Below, piece after piece: positions 1 to 13,363 of a DNA stretch of 64,000 nucleotides. The notes beneath the pieces are model-generated. The model was given only the letters and a program-made list of their open reading frames with translations. It was not told where the DNA came from and did not search any database. Source of the DNA: Elysia chlorotica (Eukaryota; Mollusca; Gastropoda; Plakobranchidae). The position numbers and the translations under genes are program-made. Where the stretch lies: assembly GCA_003991915.1 (NCBI GenBank), contig RQTK01000902.1, positions 62,001 through 126,000 on the forward strand. The letters are read 5' to 3'. How positions within the stretch are numbered: position 1 is the stretch's first letter; each line of letters opens with the position of its first letter.

Positions 1-2831
1 TGCTTCAACTGCAATAATAGCGCCACTCCCTATAAATAATAAATGCTTTTGTAATGAAGGTTAAGAGAAAATAAAACTATAAAGATAAAAATTGAAAAGT
101 GAATACTGTTTTTTTTTTCTTTATGTTGAATAAAGTGAATATCTTATTATTTTATTAATAATGTTTTAAAAATCGAATATGTTCCTCTAGAGAATCACCA
201 TCTTCGAATAAACTGAAATTGAGATGTTTTTCAGTCATTAAAGTCAGCCCATATTATTTTCTTTTTAAGGATCTCAAATACACTGAGTTGTTAATACGGA
301 CCAACTCTACGGAGAGGAGGAGAGAGTTAGTACCACTTCTGAGGGCCAGAAACAAAATAAGTTATGGAAGTAAACGGACCCACCTATGTATGATTGTGAG
401 GAGTTTTTGTTATAAAAGAAAATTAAACAACAGCTAAAATACGCATTTCCATTATACGCACTACTACTGCTGGGGCGACTTAAAGTTGTTGTTTTTTTCT
501 TTTACATTAACCATAAAATACAATTTTCTTATTTAAGAAACGATACATTTAAAAACATCAAAATAATTCCTAAGTTTGCCTGTATTAAAATTAATAATCA
601 ACAACTTGGTTTTCCCTTTGCATTTTAAGCATTTCATTCATACCAATGGTTGTCAGACAGACAGAAAGAAGCCATTCTTCATATTTTACGGCCAAGTTTC
701 TATTCATCGAACTCACACAATGCAAGCAATGCACCGTTAGCCAAGCGGAATACCGCTATTAAGACTGAGAAAATCAACTGCCCCAACTGTAACACCTCAT
801 TGGAGAAATAACAAAGCGTCTGACACCATTCAAGCTACCAACATCTGTATAAGTATATTTTTTTAAATTGGCAAAGGGAAGAGGTGCTACAATAGAAAAC
901 TTCAAGTGTACATTCAAACGGTGCTTTTTAAAAAAAACTATAAGTTAACTTTAGATCTAAAACCGTTTTTTTTTTTTTTTCAGACTTTTTCATAACAGGG
1001 GTGAAATCATTTCCGTCACGTTAATGATTTTGAGCCTGTTGGTTTGTGGCTTCGGTTAAAGAAAATCCTGATAAGTTTTTCGGGGACTACAAATCGTCTG
1101 TGTTTAGCCTATTATTAGGGTCCATGTATCGGTCTTAGACCAGTCTTCACACGCAATGTGCCGGGCGGGGCCAATATGGAGACTAAAATTGCCTTTTAGG
1201 CCTCATGCCTGGAGGAACCGTGGCCACGTCCATTCCATTAGGCCGGGTCAACCAGCGGTCGGCGAGGCTCACTCGAGTTGGGTTGATGATCTGATTGGCC
1301 AGGACTGGCGGCCTTTGTCAACCCTATAGTTTCCTCTCACGTCCTCATGATGAGATGGACGCATGTCTACCCTACTCACATTAGATTATGCCCTCAAACA
1401 GTCAACGTGGCTTGTTTAAGAATTTAAAACTTATAACAGTGATACGTTTCTTTGCTTTGTTCAAAGATTGTAATGTTAATTCTCCCATCACGAATATGTC
1501 AACCCTCTAATAACAACATTTCATGAATGCGGTGTAACTTTAAAATTAATATGTAAGAACAATATTTTTTTTCGAGATAACGTTAAACAAAGATATATAC
1601 TTTCAACAAGACAAGAATACAACCGAAACTGTCACGCCAAAAGCTTGTCCCACCCAACAATTAAAAGTCAATAAACTTGAATTGTATAACCATATGGCCG
1701 GCTAGGCGGTGCGTAGTTTTCCGATTGATAGCAATAGAAGCTTTCAGCGGAGTGCGCCCCAACAAGACATAAAATCAAATCTCGGTGTTATTGTTTGTAG
1801 AAGGCGTATCACTCTCAGAGCGTTGAATGAGGCGGACTGGGCGCCCGCTGTGCCGGAACTGGAGTCAAGCATTATTATTGTCACTATCAATACAAATAGG
1901 TGCAGCCAAACGGCGGTAGAAACCGCGTTACATGTACCTGGTATTGACGAACTTACGGGCGTGACTGTCTGGACCGGTGCTTCTCAATTAAGAGAAAGAA
2001 CACCCCCACTCCCATCCTAAAAAATATATTTCATTAATGAATATAGAGCCGAATGCAAGGTGTGCTCAAATAAGACATTTGCACCTCGACTCAAAGTTTG
2101 ATTTTATAATAATAATGATACTCTGGCTTCGTCTCGTTCCTTCACAACAATACAAAAAATGTTCGAGATTCACAAAGAGACTAGGTAAAAAAAAATCAGA
2201 GACTGCTTTAGAGTCGACATTATAAACAGTAATGGTAGAAATCTGTTTAAGGTTTAGAACCCCTTTTATTTAACGCATGAACTATACAATTCAAATTATT
2301 TCAACAGTTAAATGGGCTTTAATGTTTGCTTCTGTTTATACAAAGGGTATCCGTTTAAATAGTGCTTTTAAATGAATATAATTAAAATAGGCTAGTATTT
2401 CAGTATTGTGTGTGAAGAACGCTACATTCCATGCGTGCGACATGACTCAAAGGCGCCCACTGAAGCTAATTTTGTTGGGCCTATTTACAGTTAAAGAGAA
2501 TACAAAGCATCCCGCCCTGGCATGCCTTTGTGTGGAAACAACATCGACCAAATAAGAAAAAAAAAGAAGAAGAAGATACAGAGATAAAGACATACCAATC
2601 AAAAGGTTTTGAGGGACATTTCCACCTTTTTTGACACAAATTTGCTTATTTCACATACTTATAATCCACGATTTTACAATCAATGATGTTCAAGTCAAAT
2701 ATACTTCTTTTTAAATTCCAAAGGTTGGCTTTTGATGTGCTGAGAAACCTTAGAAATTTTGAAAAATCCAAATGATTCATGCCTGCGCCAGCACATTTTG
2801 CTCAAAACAATCCTGTAGAGCAATTCAGAAG

Positions 2832-2937
2832 GATTAAGAATAAGTGTTTTTTATGTTGTTGCAGTTGTTGCTGTTGTTATTGTTGTTGTTGTTAACGGGA
2901 ATATAAAAAAAACTCTTTTTTGTTATTTTATTGTTTT

Positions 2938-3015
<78 letters not shown>

Positions 3016-3117
3016 TGATTAAGAATAAGTGTTTTTTATGTTGTTGCAGTTGTTGCTGTTGTTATTGTTGTTGTTGTTAACGGGAATATAAAAAAAACTC
3101 TTTTTTGTTATTTTATT
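2832..3117. repeat. Perfect 101-bp direct duplication flanking a TTG microsatellite
   Basis: Positions 2832-2932 and 3017-3117 are identical by eye over 101 bases (both begin GATTAAGAATAAGTG and end TTATTTTATT). Between them lies a TTG array of about 75 bases (2939-3013). The copies themselves contain TTG-rich sequence, so replication slippage or a local assembly artefact could have made the duplication. Confidence 0.92.
2939..3013. repeat. TTG microsatellite
   Basis: About 25 TTG steps, sandwiched between identical 101-bp copies. Confidence 0.97.
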
Positions 3118-4445
3118 ATTTTTATTTTTTCTTGTTTGACAAATGTAACTGATGTAATGATGATAGCAAGATTTGTATTTACTGAATCCAAGACACTCGT
3201 AATGTACCCTTGGTAAAGGAGAAGAAACGTGACCTAGTGATGGAAGGAGTCTATGGGGAAGAGAGGGAGAGATAGTGTTTTGTGACAGACCGAAATGAGC
3301 CCTAGAAAGAGACAGAGGTCGACAAAGGTACAGACATGCAGACACTAAGAGAGTTAAAAGAAGTAAACGAAACCATCCAAAATCATATAAATAAAACAGA
3401 CAGAAAAGAGAAGGAGAGAGACAGACAGACAGAGCGACCAATAGAGGCACAAAGAGACAGAGAGTCAGAGAAAGAGATTGAGAGACAGAGACCTGGAGAG
3501 AATAGTTTTTCTCAGCCTGAGGGAGACATGGCTAGATCAGATAAGTTCGGGGAGATTGAATGAGAGCGTGATCTCCCCCTGGACTCCCGGTGTGACGTCA
3601 TAGGTAGCGCCCCAGGCAAGAGTGGAGGAGGAAATGAATGAATTATCCGTCAGGGCTGCACAGCCACAGTCATGATGTCAACACACACAAAAAATACAAT
3701 AGATTCATCACATAACACATGAATCAGCAATTTCTGATTTCACAACTTTATATATATATATATATATAATAGTAATAATTATGGGGCTTATAGCTTAAAG
3801 ACAATTTTACTTGAACGTTTCTTCGAAGGGGGAAAAGGAACATCTTTTAATATGAGATTTCAAAATTTAAAAAAAATATCTTCTGTCTGTTACCTTTCAC
3901 CGGTGATTAATTTCGATGCTTTAACTGATTCTTAAAATATCATTTTCTGTTAATTTATCTTTAAGGCTGACGGTAGAAGCTTTTTTTTTCCTTTCTGTTT
4001 TTTATTGAACACCAACACACTTCCTTGTCTTTAAACTATAGCGCTGAATGAATTAACATTACTTTGGATAGTCGTATCCTCTGTTCCGACCACGCATCTT
4101 GTTAGAAAGTATCTTAGTTTGATCCAATAAAAAGGGGGAATGTTTTGAAAAAGGACAAAAATCGTTTTTACACGAAGAATTATATTTTTCTGTGGTACCT
4201 ATAAAAACATGTATTTTCGAATGTGACTGTGTGTATTGTCAAAGATTAGACCATAAAGTTACTCCCGACTACATCAGTAGTCACTGTAATAAATTGAGAC
4301 CGACAAAGATGGGCTCAAGGGAAACATTGTGTTGATCGGGTGAATGGATCGTCCGAGCATACTTTGTAGATAAGTCACGTTAGAAAGGGCAGGATCGATG
4401 GACAGTTTATGAGGGTAAAAAGACGGACTGAGACTCGCTCTTTTT

Positions 4446-4448
<3 letters not shown>

Positions 4449-4517
<69 letters not shown>
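4449..4517. repeat. CT microsatellite
   Basis: About 34 uninterrupted CT steps on the plus strand, in intron 3. Confidence 0.98.
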
Positions 4518-4523
<6 letters not shown>

Positions 4524-4708
4524 TTTATATACCATTTCCCCATTCAATCTCTTTTTAAGACTCATTCGTTTTATGCCTTTCATTTATGATAATACATGAT
4601 GTATCATTTATGCACCCTAACCCTACATCGCGATCACTTTCATGCCTTTTACTCACAGTTATAACAATACACATTATGTGCAGAACGCCCCTAACAATCT
4701 GTACTCAC

Positions 4709-4844
4709 CGGTATCTTCATCTATTTGAAAGAACCCGCCCGAGTTGCCCGCTGTGAGCTTGTAGGAGAGACGCTGGCTGCCGGCATAGTCTCCGTCAGAG
4801 GCTTGGATCCTCACAACCTCTAGGATTTCCCCGTTCAGATTCTC
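4709..4844 (-). CDS. FAT1-like: FAT1/2/3-type cadherin, third coding exon (cadherin repeat 11, partial)
   Basis: An exon of 136 bases, too short for a simple ORF search but clear from splice sites and frame. The acceptor is ACATTACAG before GAG, entered in phase 0 to match the preceding exon. The donor is ATACCG|GTGAGT, leaving phase 1. It reads ENLNGEILEVVRIQASDGDY (residues 1176-1195), then AGSQRLSYKLTAGNSGGFFQ and IDEDT, with no stop. These are the xEN, AxDxD-like (QASDGD) and FxID...TG signatures of a cadherin repeat. Repeat 11 continues in an exon beyond the left edge, because no further exon could be recognised in 1-4708. The rest of the gene (further cadherin repeats, laminin-G/EGF and transmembrane parts typical of the family) is not in this window. 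Confidence 0.92.
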
Positions 4845-5294
4845 CTGTAATGTTTAAATGTTATAACTTTAAAAAAATGTTAAACAATGTTTCGTTCGTC
4901 TAAACTGTAGTAAGAGACGCGGACTTCAGTTAAGATTTCTGAATTACCAACTAAGGTATCTGGTGTTTCTTTCAATATAACCGTTACCGTGCTGACGTGC
5001 CGTAAAAACAAACTCACGTCTTCTTTTAATCTTAACCAAAGATGTTGTGATTTAATATGATAGAGACATGTAAGCTATACACAAAGTTCAAATTAATAGC
5101 CATCAGATTATGATACATATAGCGATAACGTTTTGATACTAATTCATTAAAGAGTCTGGTTTAAAGGAGATCATAAAGAAAAACTGGGGAGAATTTGGCT
5201 TCAATATATAAAGACACGACCAGAGGAAGAAAGAACCTGCTCGCGTGTTTAAATGAAATGAAACACCACTATAAATCGTCCAATCAGTACGTAC
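4845..5294 (-). other. Intron 2 of the FAT-like gene (450 bp)
   Basis: It begins GTACGT next to AAG at 5295 and ends ACATTACAG at 4845, phase 0. The sequence is AT-rich and contains stops in every frame. A T-run and TTTAACA-like branch sequence precede the acceptor. Nothing else is recognised in it. Confidence 0.9.
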
Positions 5295-5476
5295 CTTGAC
5301 GGAGGCATAGTAGGCCGGCTCCAAGCTTTGCGGGACGTTATCGTTCACGTCGTCGACGGTGGCGAGCACCTCTAGGCGGGCAAACTTGGGCACGAGCGCC
5401 ATGTCCTGGGCCAGCACGGTGAGCCAGTAGTGAGGCGCCGTCTCGCGGTCCAGCTTCTGGCTCGTGCGGATTGTGC
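5295..5476 (-). CDS. FAT1-like: FAT1/2/3-type cadherin, second coding exon (rest of cadherin repeat 10)
   Basis: An exon of 182 bases. Its acceptor follows TGTTCTCCTTCCCCAG, with a perfect TGCTAAC branch site (branch A at 5503). Its first two bases GC complete the split codon G|GC (Gly1115) left by the large exon. The frame then reads TIRTSQKLDRETAPHYWLTV (residues 1116-1135), continues with LAQDM, and carries the repeat-closing DDVNDNVPQ at about 1156-1164. This is the second half of a cadherin repeat whose first half ends the large exon 47 kb away, so the two are consecutive exons. The donor is AAG|GTACGT (phase 0). PHYWLTVLAQD is a close match to the same stretch of FAT1-3 as I know the family. 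An apparent longer frame to 5139 is only read-through into the intron. Confidence 0.94.
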
Positions 5477-8305
5477 CTGGGGAAGGAGAACACAGGCAAG
5501 AGTTAGCATGGGTGGACGGTAGAACACCTTAAAGCGACTGGAGTGGCATGCCAGTGTATGGATCGATCACACTTTGTATTGAGGAGTTTGTGCCCATGGA
5601 AATGGCATAAAAATATTTCAAATTAGCAACTTGTTCGAAAAACAAGCCACAATACAACTGACATATTTTTTCATAATTACATTTCATTAGGTACATTTAT
5701 TTATATGTGCTTCTTTGGGTTTAACTGCTTTGCTTTTGTTTTAGTTGTGTTTTTTTTTTTTTTTTTTTTTTGTTATTTCATCGTTGTTTTTTTTCATTAA
5801 CTAAGTACGTTGAACAACATTTTGTAACGCTGGCGTTTGAAACGGACCTGTTCAAAGAGATCAAGAGCTTATCAAAAGTAACTGTAGAGTAATAGGGTTT
5901 AATGAATAAAGAAAAACTGGAATAGCAAAGGTAAGCTGAAATAAACTAATTCACTTTAAAAAAAACTCAACGTTCACACCGTTTTTTTCATGTATGCATT
6001 GTATTTTTTATATTTCAATTATTGTTCAAGCGGCATAGCCAGAATTGCTCTTCATAAGAACTCTTTCATTAAAAAAAGTATCTATAGAAGCTCATACACA
6101 GAACGCTATTGTTCTCATGAGTCCTTTTAAATCCTAAATAAAGTAATTAAATTACATGCTTCTTTTACTACGAAAACCTACAGCTTAGAGTGTCTCAAGG
6201 GAGACTAGCGTTAAGGGACACGCTGCTTATTTCATTATTTTATGAAACTATCGTGACTCGAGTACAAAAGATAAGGACATACTGAAAAAGAGCTAAAGGA
6301 TTTAAAGCTATAACATAGGCGTCTCGCCCCAGTTAAGAGCAACTCAAAGAGAACAATAAATAAAAGGGTCTGTGTATTATGCGTGGTCCAGTTTAGTTGG
6401 GTGGAATCTCGATTGAAGGACCTAAATATTAAAGAGCTACCAAGAACACTACATTTACACAACACTGGTGCTTGGTTATATGGTTACTACTACTTCACTA
6501 AGATATATACATAAAACCAGTATACATATATGCATATAATAATAACAGAATCTAAAGAGATCACAGTAAAAAAAATAGCGCATTTAATTCCTTTATCGAA
6601 AACTGTGCTTTGTGAGTGGATAGGAGAGAGAAGACTAGAACAGAAATCCACGTATTTGAATGTGTGCGTTGAGCAATGACTGTAACGAAAAAGTTGAAAA
6701 TATGTCCGTTAAAAAAAGAATTTCATACCGGAAAAGAACCAATGCGAAGAATTCGAGTACAATGGTTTTTACAGGGTTATTTTTATGTTGTTTTTTCGCG
6801 TAAAATTATTTTCCGTGTTGGCCAACACAGAAAAAAAGGCAAAGTGGACAAAATGTCTTTATCTCAAGCTGCAAATATTTTTTCGTCTGTCATGGTCAGA
6901 TTTATCCCAGACAGCATCGGAGCCCACGCCAGCTGAGATTACATCCAGCTAGTCGGTAAAGATTTCCCAAAAAGTAGGCCAATCCCGTCTTTCTGATGTC
7001 AATACGGTGACGGCCCCTGACCATCGTGTAATAAAATACCCGACAAGAACTAGAAATACGTTACTAGGTTACTTTGGCGGCTTGGGGGGAAATTGGGGGT
7101 CCAGAGAAACGAAACGGGTCACGCTCGTAGGAAGGAAGATTTCAAAGTAAGAGAATAATGAGGCAAAACTCCGGAGACACCGTTCGTCCATTTTCTCCAA
7201 GTTGCATGGTCCCTTTTATATCCTTTCCGCAAAAGAGCCTTAATTACAGTTTCTCGGTTACAATCTATGTCCCCATCTCCGCCCCGCTGCTAAGATAAAA
7301 CAATCCGGTTTCTCACTTGCAGGCCCCACATAGTTTGTTCTTTTCCATCTCAACGTTTTGTCGCCTCTTTTATTCCTCCTATCGACTAACAACAGGTCGA
7401 GACTCATTTCTTTCATCACTCCAAAATACATATTGAGATAAGATCTGCGAGCAGGGAGATTCCTAAATGCCTTTTCAGTCAACGCCACATATGGGTTAGG
7501 TTCAAGATAAATGAGATTCACTCCACTTCCACCCCTACCCTTCAACCCATGTTTCCCTCACAATACAAGTTTCTACGTTCTAGACCCAGCATACCCTTAA
7601 ATCGGCCTCGAGGTCTATAACTTCACACCCCATTCATAATACATGTACAACGTACATACACTGCCCATTCATGTGTTGTCTACGGTGGGAAAGGCATACT
7701 TGTATTCTTCTCCCGGAGTCAAAGACCTAAGAAAAATAATAACGTCCCTATTGAAAGAATAAAACTAGCATTGACTCTTTATGTTTTCAAAAGAATAAAT
7801 TCACACAAACTTGTCTCCGTTGAAAAGTGCTTCAAGTCATTCTCTCTAACTCAATTGGGTCAGCCAAAACCATTGAGCCGGTTCGGCAATCAAAGATTTA
7901 AACAAACAGCAGAATTTGGGTTAACGGGCAGCGCCTGCAGGGTTTTCTTGATGAGGGCTCCCTTCTCCCATCAGAGCATTTGAGACGAATGGTAAGAAGA
8001 GGGGTTTTTTTTTTTTGTAAAATAAGATCTACCTTAACTTATGTTAGAATTGCTGCGAACGATTCGGTTTCCGCGTAGAGAAAAATGCTTTGGGCTTACG
8101 GAGGGAATTAAATGTAAATAGAGCAGGAATTGGAAATTGGTATGTGAGGCGAATAAGTAAGAGACCGGTTTACATATGCAAAAGGCCTTCACTTTTGAAG
8201 AATAACTGCTTAACGACTTTGTTTTGAACGGGGAGTAAATTGATTTAGGTGTAAGGAAGAAGGGAAAGAAAGAGAGAACGGGAGAAATATAGAAATCCAG
8301 AAAAA

Positions 8306-8309
<4 letters not shown>

Positions 8310-8368
<59 letters not shown>

Positions 8369-8369
8369 G
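8310..8369. repeat. AG microsatellite in duplicated unit 1
   Basis: About 30 AG steps; the allelic counterpart in unit 2 is several times longer and compound. Confidence 0.97.
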
Positions 8370-8829
8370 GGTTGCATTTTTAGTGGAGATTCGCACACAG
8401 TAATCCATACTGACATTAGTTCCTATGAACTCTAGATCGTGTGACTCATCAATATACCTGACTCCGCCGACTATTACATCAAACGCATGACCTGTAGTCG
8501 GCTCTTGGTGTTTTTACGAAACTACTTGATGACACTAAAAAATAAGATCTACCTTAACTTATGTTAGAATGGCTGCGAACGATTCGGTTTCCGCGTAGAG
8601 AAAAATGCTTTGGGCTTACGGAGGGAATTAAATGTAAATAGAGCAGGAATTGGAAATTGGTATGTGAGGCGAATAAGTAAGAGACCGGTTTACATATGCA
8701 AAAGGCCTTCACTTTTGAAGAATAACTGCTTAACGACTTTGTTTTGAACGGGGAGAAAATTGATTTAGGTGTAAGGAAGAAGGGAAAGAAAGAGAGAACG
8801 GGAGAAATATAGAAATCCAGAAAAAGTAA

Positions 8830-9036
<207 letters not shown>

Positions 9037-10300
9037 AGTGGGACGGGTTTCATTTTCAGTGGAGATTCGAACTCTAGATCGTGTGACTCATCGATATACC
9101 TGACACTCACGACTATTACATCAAACGCATGGCCTGTAGTCGGCTCTTTGTGGTTTTACGAAACTACTGGTGACACTAGTATAGTTCATTTCAGCAAATT
9201 TCTACTGATACATTTTATACATATAAAGAGTAAAATAAAGAGCAAAGTGATGGTTTTAAATAATTGATTTATGAATATTGATCATACCTGTGTTCATTTT
9301 AGAGTCGAAGAAACAGTACTATGTGGCATCGTTGGGATCAACTGTTTATAATTTATGGAATTACTACACATGTTTTCACTTTGAACCTGACAACTCTTCC
9401 GTCTTTTTTTTAAGAGAGTGGCATTGCTAGCAACAAAGTAATTTTTGTTACGGTGCTGTTGAAAATTTAGAATAAAACCAATAGCAAGAAGAGTACAAAC
9501 AACACTAGCAACAGTAATATTTAATAATCATCTTATGTCCGCCTTATTAAAAAAAAATCTTGGGTTACACCTGCTCGCTCCACCCCCACCCCACCCCACA
9601 CACACACACACCTTTTTCCCACGAAACCCTTATTAACGTGTAAGATTGCAATGCAAATTTCCTGCCCCAATTTTTTATTCCTTTCTCTCACAGGATTCTC
9701 AGCCCACCCGCTAGCTTTTTTTTCCGAGTATGTTCATTCTGCTTGTTTGAGCCCTGTAATCACATTTACAAGTCTCCACCCGGTTTATTGATGAACTAAT
9801 GCTAACTCAGTAGCCGATAAATCCCGCTCAGTCCCTGGACAATAGGTTGGGTCAGGGGGCTTGAACCGCTGCTGAGTAGTTGGGCAATCGTGGCGACAGA
9901 TGGTCACCAAGTCACGCTTACTCCCTGCGCAAACTCCACTCCAACCAACAACACCACTGGGCAAACAGCGCTTGACCAGCTATCCCTGGACATAATGAAT
10001 TAAAGGGATCGTTCTATATCATCGATTTGGGCTGGTGGAATAGAGGCGGTGATATGCCAGAGCACTGCTGTAGCTTGGGTAGTGTAGTTTTAAAGTGCTT
10101 CGGTAGTCTCTAGGAAGACTCCGCCTTAATTTTGAAAAAGTTGGGCATACTTTAAATATCTGGTTTTTGAGAGATTTTTTTAAAGTTATAACAGACCTAA
10201 GGCATGCTTGACACTAATCTTAAAATAAAAATAGTTATAATTGCATGATATAAAAATAATAGCAGCTAGATAGAAAATAGGTAGATACAAAGATACATGA

Positions 10301-10497
10301 GATAGATGGATGGATAGATGGATGGATGCATGGATGGATGGATGGATGGATGGATGGATGGATGGATAGATAGATAGATAGGATAGATATGGATGGATGG
10401 ATGGATGGATGATGGATAGAAGATGGATGGATGGATGGATGGATGGATGGATGGATGGATGGATGGATGGATGGATAGATAGATAGATGGATGGATG

Positions 10498-10594
<97 letters not shown>
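10301..10594. repeat. GATG / GATA compound tetranucleotide array
   Basis: Nearly 300 bases of interleaved GATG and GATA steps, ending with about 24 uninterrupted GATA steps (10498-10594). Confidence 0.97.
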
Positions 10595-11275
10595 TGATAT
10601 CTTCTAGAAAGTTTGTTGGATGCTATTGAAAATGATGGGAAATAGATAAACAGAAAAATGTGAAACAAAAAAGGGTGAGGGTTAGGAAGTAAAAAGAGAG
10701 ACAAGCCTGTAGACAACCCACAGCGGCAAGAGACTCCGGTACACAAATCAAAGCGACACAAGAGGAAATCAGCATTGGTATATATAGTCGAAACATCACC
10801 ATCAATACTTGTTTAAGAGGTAGAAAAAGAGACGTGAACACACATTTATTGTGACGACAAAGGCTACTTCTTTGGTTTATACACTAAACACCCGGCGGTC
10901 TGTAAATGTTTGGAGTGGACAAATGGGTGAGACAGCAACGCACAGAGACGGTGAGCAGTGTAGACCACTCAGTCTCAGCAGCACGTGACACTTTTATCAG
11001 AAGCCCTAGAGTCACTCGAGTGATCTCGGACTGAACAATTCGGGACGGAAGTGACATTTATCTCGACCTGTGCGTCATCGACCTGCAAGCGTTCTCTTCA
11101 TTTCCTCCGCGGTGTGGCACGCGCACTGTCCAACAGCAAGGTAAACATTTACTCACCCGCAAAGTCAGAGCGATTGGTCAAATGAGATGAGACCGGGCTT
11201 TTGTAGGTGTTTGCTAAACAACTTCTTCAACTGAGTTTCGTGATCAAGACTGGTCATGCAGGTTAAAAGAAGTAG

Positions 11276-11507
11276 TTCTAGTTGTAGTTGATTTGGTTTA
11301 ACGTCCAACATGAGCATTTAAATGCTATGTTGTGGCTGGGCCCCAAGACTAACGTCTGACAATTTTATGTTCTACCACACACGAGACAGGGCGGGGATAC
11401 AGTGTATCCTCTCTCAGTCGGTCACATTAGACTGACACCGACAGGATTCGAACCACAGACCTCCTGCGTTGGAAACCGATGTTCTACCCCAAGCCACCAC
11501 GCCCCCT
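11276..11507 (-). mobile_element. tRNA-derived SINE, near full length
   Basis: Read on the minus strand, a tRNA-like head starts at 11507 with A-box TGGCTTGGGGTA (11485-11496) and B-box GGTTCGAATCC (11444-11454) at normal tRNA spacing. It is followed by a body containing CTTGGGGCCC and a tail GTTGGACGTTAAACC and AAATCAACTACAACT. The tail is shared with the element near 29.9 kb and the GGGGCCC block with the one near 42.9 kb, so the three belong to one family or to families with a shared 3' part. It is a pol III-type retroposon, not a working tRNA gene. Confidence 0.75.
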
Positions 11508-12195
11508 TAAAAGAAGTGACCAAGGTGATGATTGCAAAAGCATGCAAAGAGAGAAAAATATGGTCAACTGCGATATTTAAGCATAAGTTCGAATAAAAGT
11601 GTGTAGTCTATTCTTGCATTACACACGGTGAAGAGTTTTGAAATACCGAATAAAGAAGTCGCTGGTATGGTGAAAACCACTTACATGAAGGTAAAAAATC
11701 AAAATATGTACCTAAACAATTTCGAAAAAAAAATTAAAAGAGCATAACATGAAGAATAATCAGATTTTCATTTTATTTTCAATCGTTTATGAAGGTATTA
11801 ATTATATTGCTTCTGCTCTTGGGACAATCAATGAAAATTTTAATTTCGCAAAAAATAAAAACACGTAAGTTGTCCAAAATTGGTTCAGGAACTTAATCTG
11901 GCCCGATGATTTCAAGTAGACCCATGAGGAAATACAAAGCACGATACAAGTGCAAAAGTTTAAAGTGCTCTTCGCGCCAGTGTTGACCACCCTGAGCAAA
12001 CAGCATCCCTGTATCAGGCGGTATCAAGCCCGGCGCCACAGGCCTGGAACTCTAGGGCACGTCTAGCCCAGCATAGGATATTAGCCCGGCGACCAGACAG
12101 GGCCGGCCGGATATTTGGGTGATAACCTAGTGACATAATGGCTTCCCAATACAGCAATAGAGCCAGTCCGAGAATGCAGAACGATAGAGAGAAAT

Positions 12196-12262
12196 GCTGC
12201 CGTGGGCTAGTGGTAGACACCACTGGTCCTCAGACCCAATACGGCAGCGGTTTTCATCATGT
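12196..12262 (+). mobile_element. Decayed SINE head
   Basis: CTGCCGTGGGCTAGTGGTAG then ACACCACTGGTCC has an A-box-like GTGGGCTAGTGGTAGAC (12202-12218) in a tRNA-like setting. No proper B-box follows. Confidence 0.35.
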
Positions 12263-12373
12263 ACTGTGATGAGTTCAAGGTTTTATATAAACCCTGTATT
12301 TGGATAGTGTTAACCCACAACAATCTAGACAGTGAAGGTTATTTATTGTAGAATTTCACATTCCGTTTAAAAT

Positions 12374-13363
12374 CAATGACATTCGGAAAGATTAAGAAGT
12401 TTATATTTTGATCTATTATCAGTTTTTAAAAAAATGGTTCGTTTTACACAGGGTTGTACTTTGTAGACTTGTACTATCGGACTGTTACCCTTGAAAAAAA
12501 ATAATGGAAAATTATGGAAGTTTTAGGCAATGTCGATGCCTTCGAAGCACAATCAAATCTCCTTATAGACAAATCTACGTGTTTCCGCGCGAATAGACAC
12601 TGGTTCTCTCTTGCTGCTTAGCCAGAAAGAAAATTCTTCACGGTCGCTAAGCTCAGCCAAAATCAATGACCAGGGTGGTAAAGATATAGATTGTATTTTT
12701 GGGTCCGCATACAATGACATTCGGAAAGATTAAGAAGCCACGAAGTTATGCTCAAGTGGAAAATCTGGAGTTAAGCACCCAAAACAATTGTACTATCAAT
12801 ATTTCTTGCAAAAAGTATTGGGTGTTGCAAATCATATTATTCCCAATTAAATAATATTTCAAGAAAAATCAATAGAGAAGCGGCTTAACGACTAAGAAAC
12901 TAATATGGCTAGCCGCTATAAGCGGCTCAGCGGATGAAATTACAAGTTGCATTGACGCTGGGAGATGCGGGAGATTTACGGCATTGATTTACTAGGTACC
13001 AAAAAAGACACCAATGATTTACCAAATAATGTGATCCATTGATAAAGGAAAAAATAATTATAGCCCAGCGCCTTTAAAATATGTTTTTCTAGATATTGGT
13101 CGATTGTCAGTTTGAAAAATCATAGTTCGCTTTAAGCAAGGTTGAACTTTGTAGACTTTTATTGTAAAATTATGAAAGTTTTAGGCAATGGAATAGCACA
13201 ATCAAATCTCCTTATAGACAAATGTACGTGTTTCCGCGCGAACAGACACTGGTTCTCTCTTGCTGCTTAGCCAGAAAGAAACTTCATCACGGTCGCTAAG
13301 CTCAGCCAAAATCAATGACCAGGGTCGTAAAGATATAGATTGTATTTTTGGGTCCGCATCTCT
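12374..13363. repeat. Diverged ~340-bp tandem duplication, second copy interrupted by ~345 bp
   Basis: Both copies begin ATGACATTCGGAAAGATTAA (12376 and 12714). Copy 1 continues to about 12711. Copy 2 is split after AAGAAG (about 12736) by unrelated sequence and resumes near 13081, ending about 13363. The last 190 bases of each copy are about 95% alike. On the minus strand both keep the same open frame of about 55 codons, containing SLILAELSDR and FWLSSKREPVS, ending at the same TGA. It may be an old mobile-element fragment. Confidence 0.85.

Larger units (their letters stand above)
1..4708 (-). other. Start of intron 3 of the FAT-like gene (left part outside the window)
   Basis: The intron begins GTGAGTAC at 4708. 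No continuation of cadherin repeat 11 (an xLDRE or DxNDN-bearing exon entered in phase 1) could be found down to position 1, so the next exon lies further left. The segment holds a TTG array in a 101-bp duplication, a short TA array near 3746-3770 and a CT array at 4449-4517. Region 1100-2020 is somewhat GC-richer but shows no recognisable gene. Confidence 0.75.

Noticed and set aside
731..800. tRNA-like stretch GTTAGCCAAGCGGAATACC
   Set aside because: An A-box-like sequence but no B-box and no cloverleaf.
5139..5294. Extension of the 182-bp exon frame to a stop at 5139
   Set aside because: The cadherin similarity stops exactly at AAG|GTACGT and the next exon continues it in phase, so the rest is intron.
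10186..10761. 191-codon frame with repeated Ser-Ile-Tyr-Leu and His-Pro-Ser-Ile
   Set aside because: Translation of a GATA/GATG tetranucleotide array.
11101..11160. Donor-like GCGG|GTGAGTAAATG on the minus strand and AGCAAG|GTAAAC on the plus strand
   Set aside because: No open frame or acceptor supports an exon on either strand; isolated donor matches are expected by chance in 47 kb.
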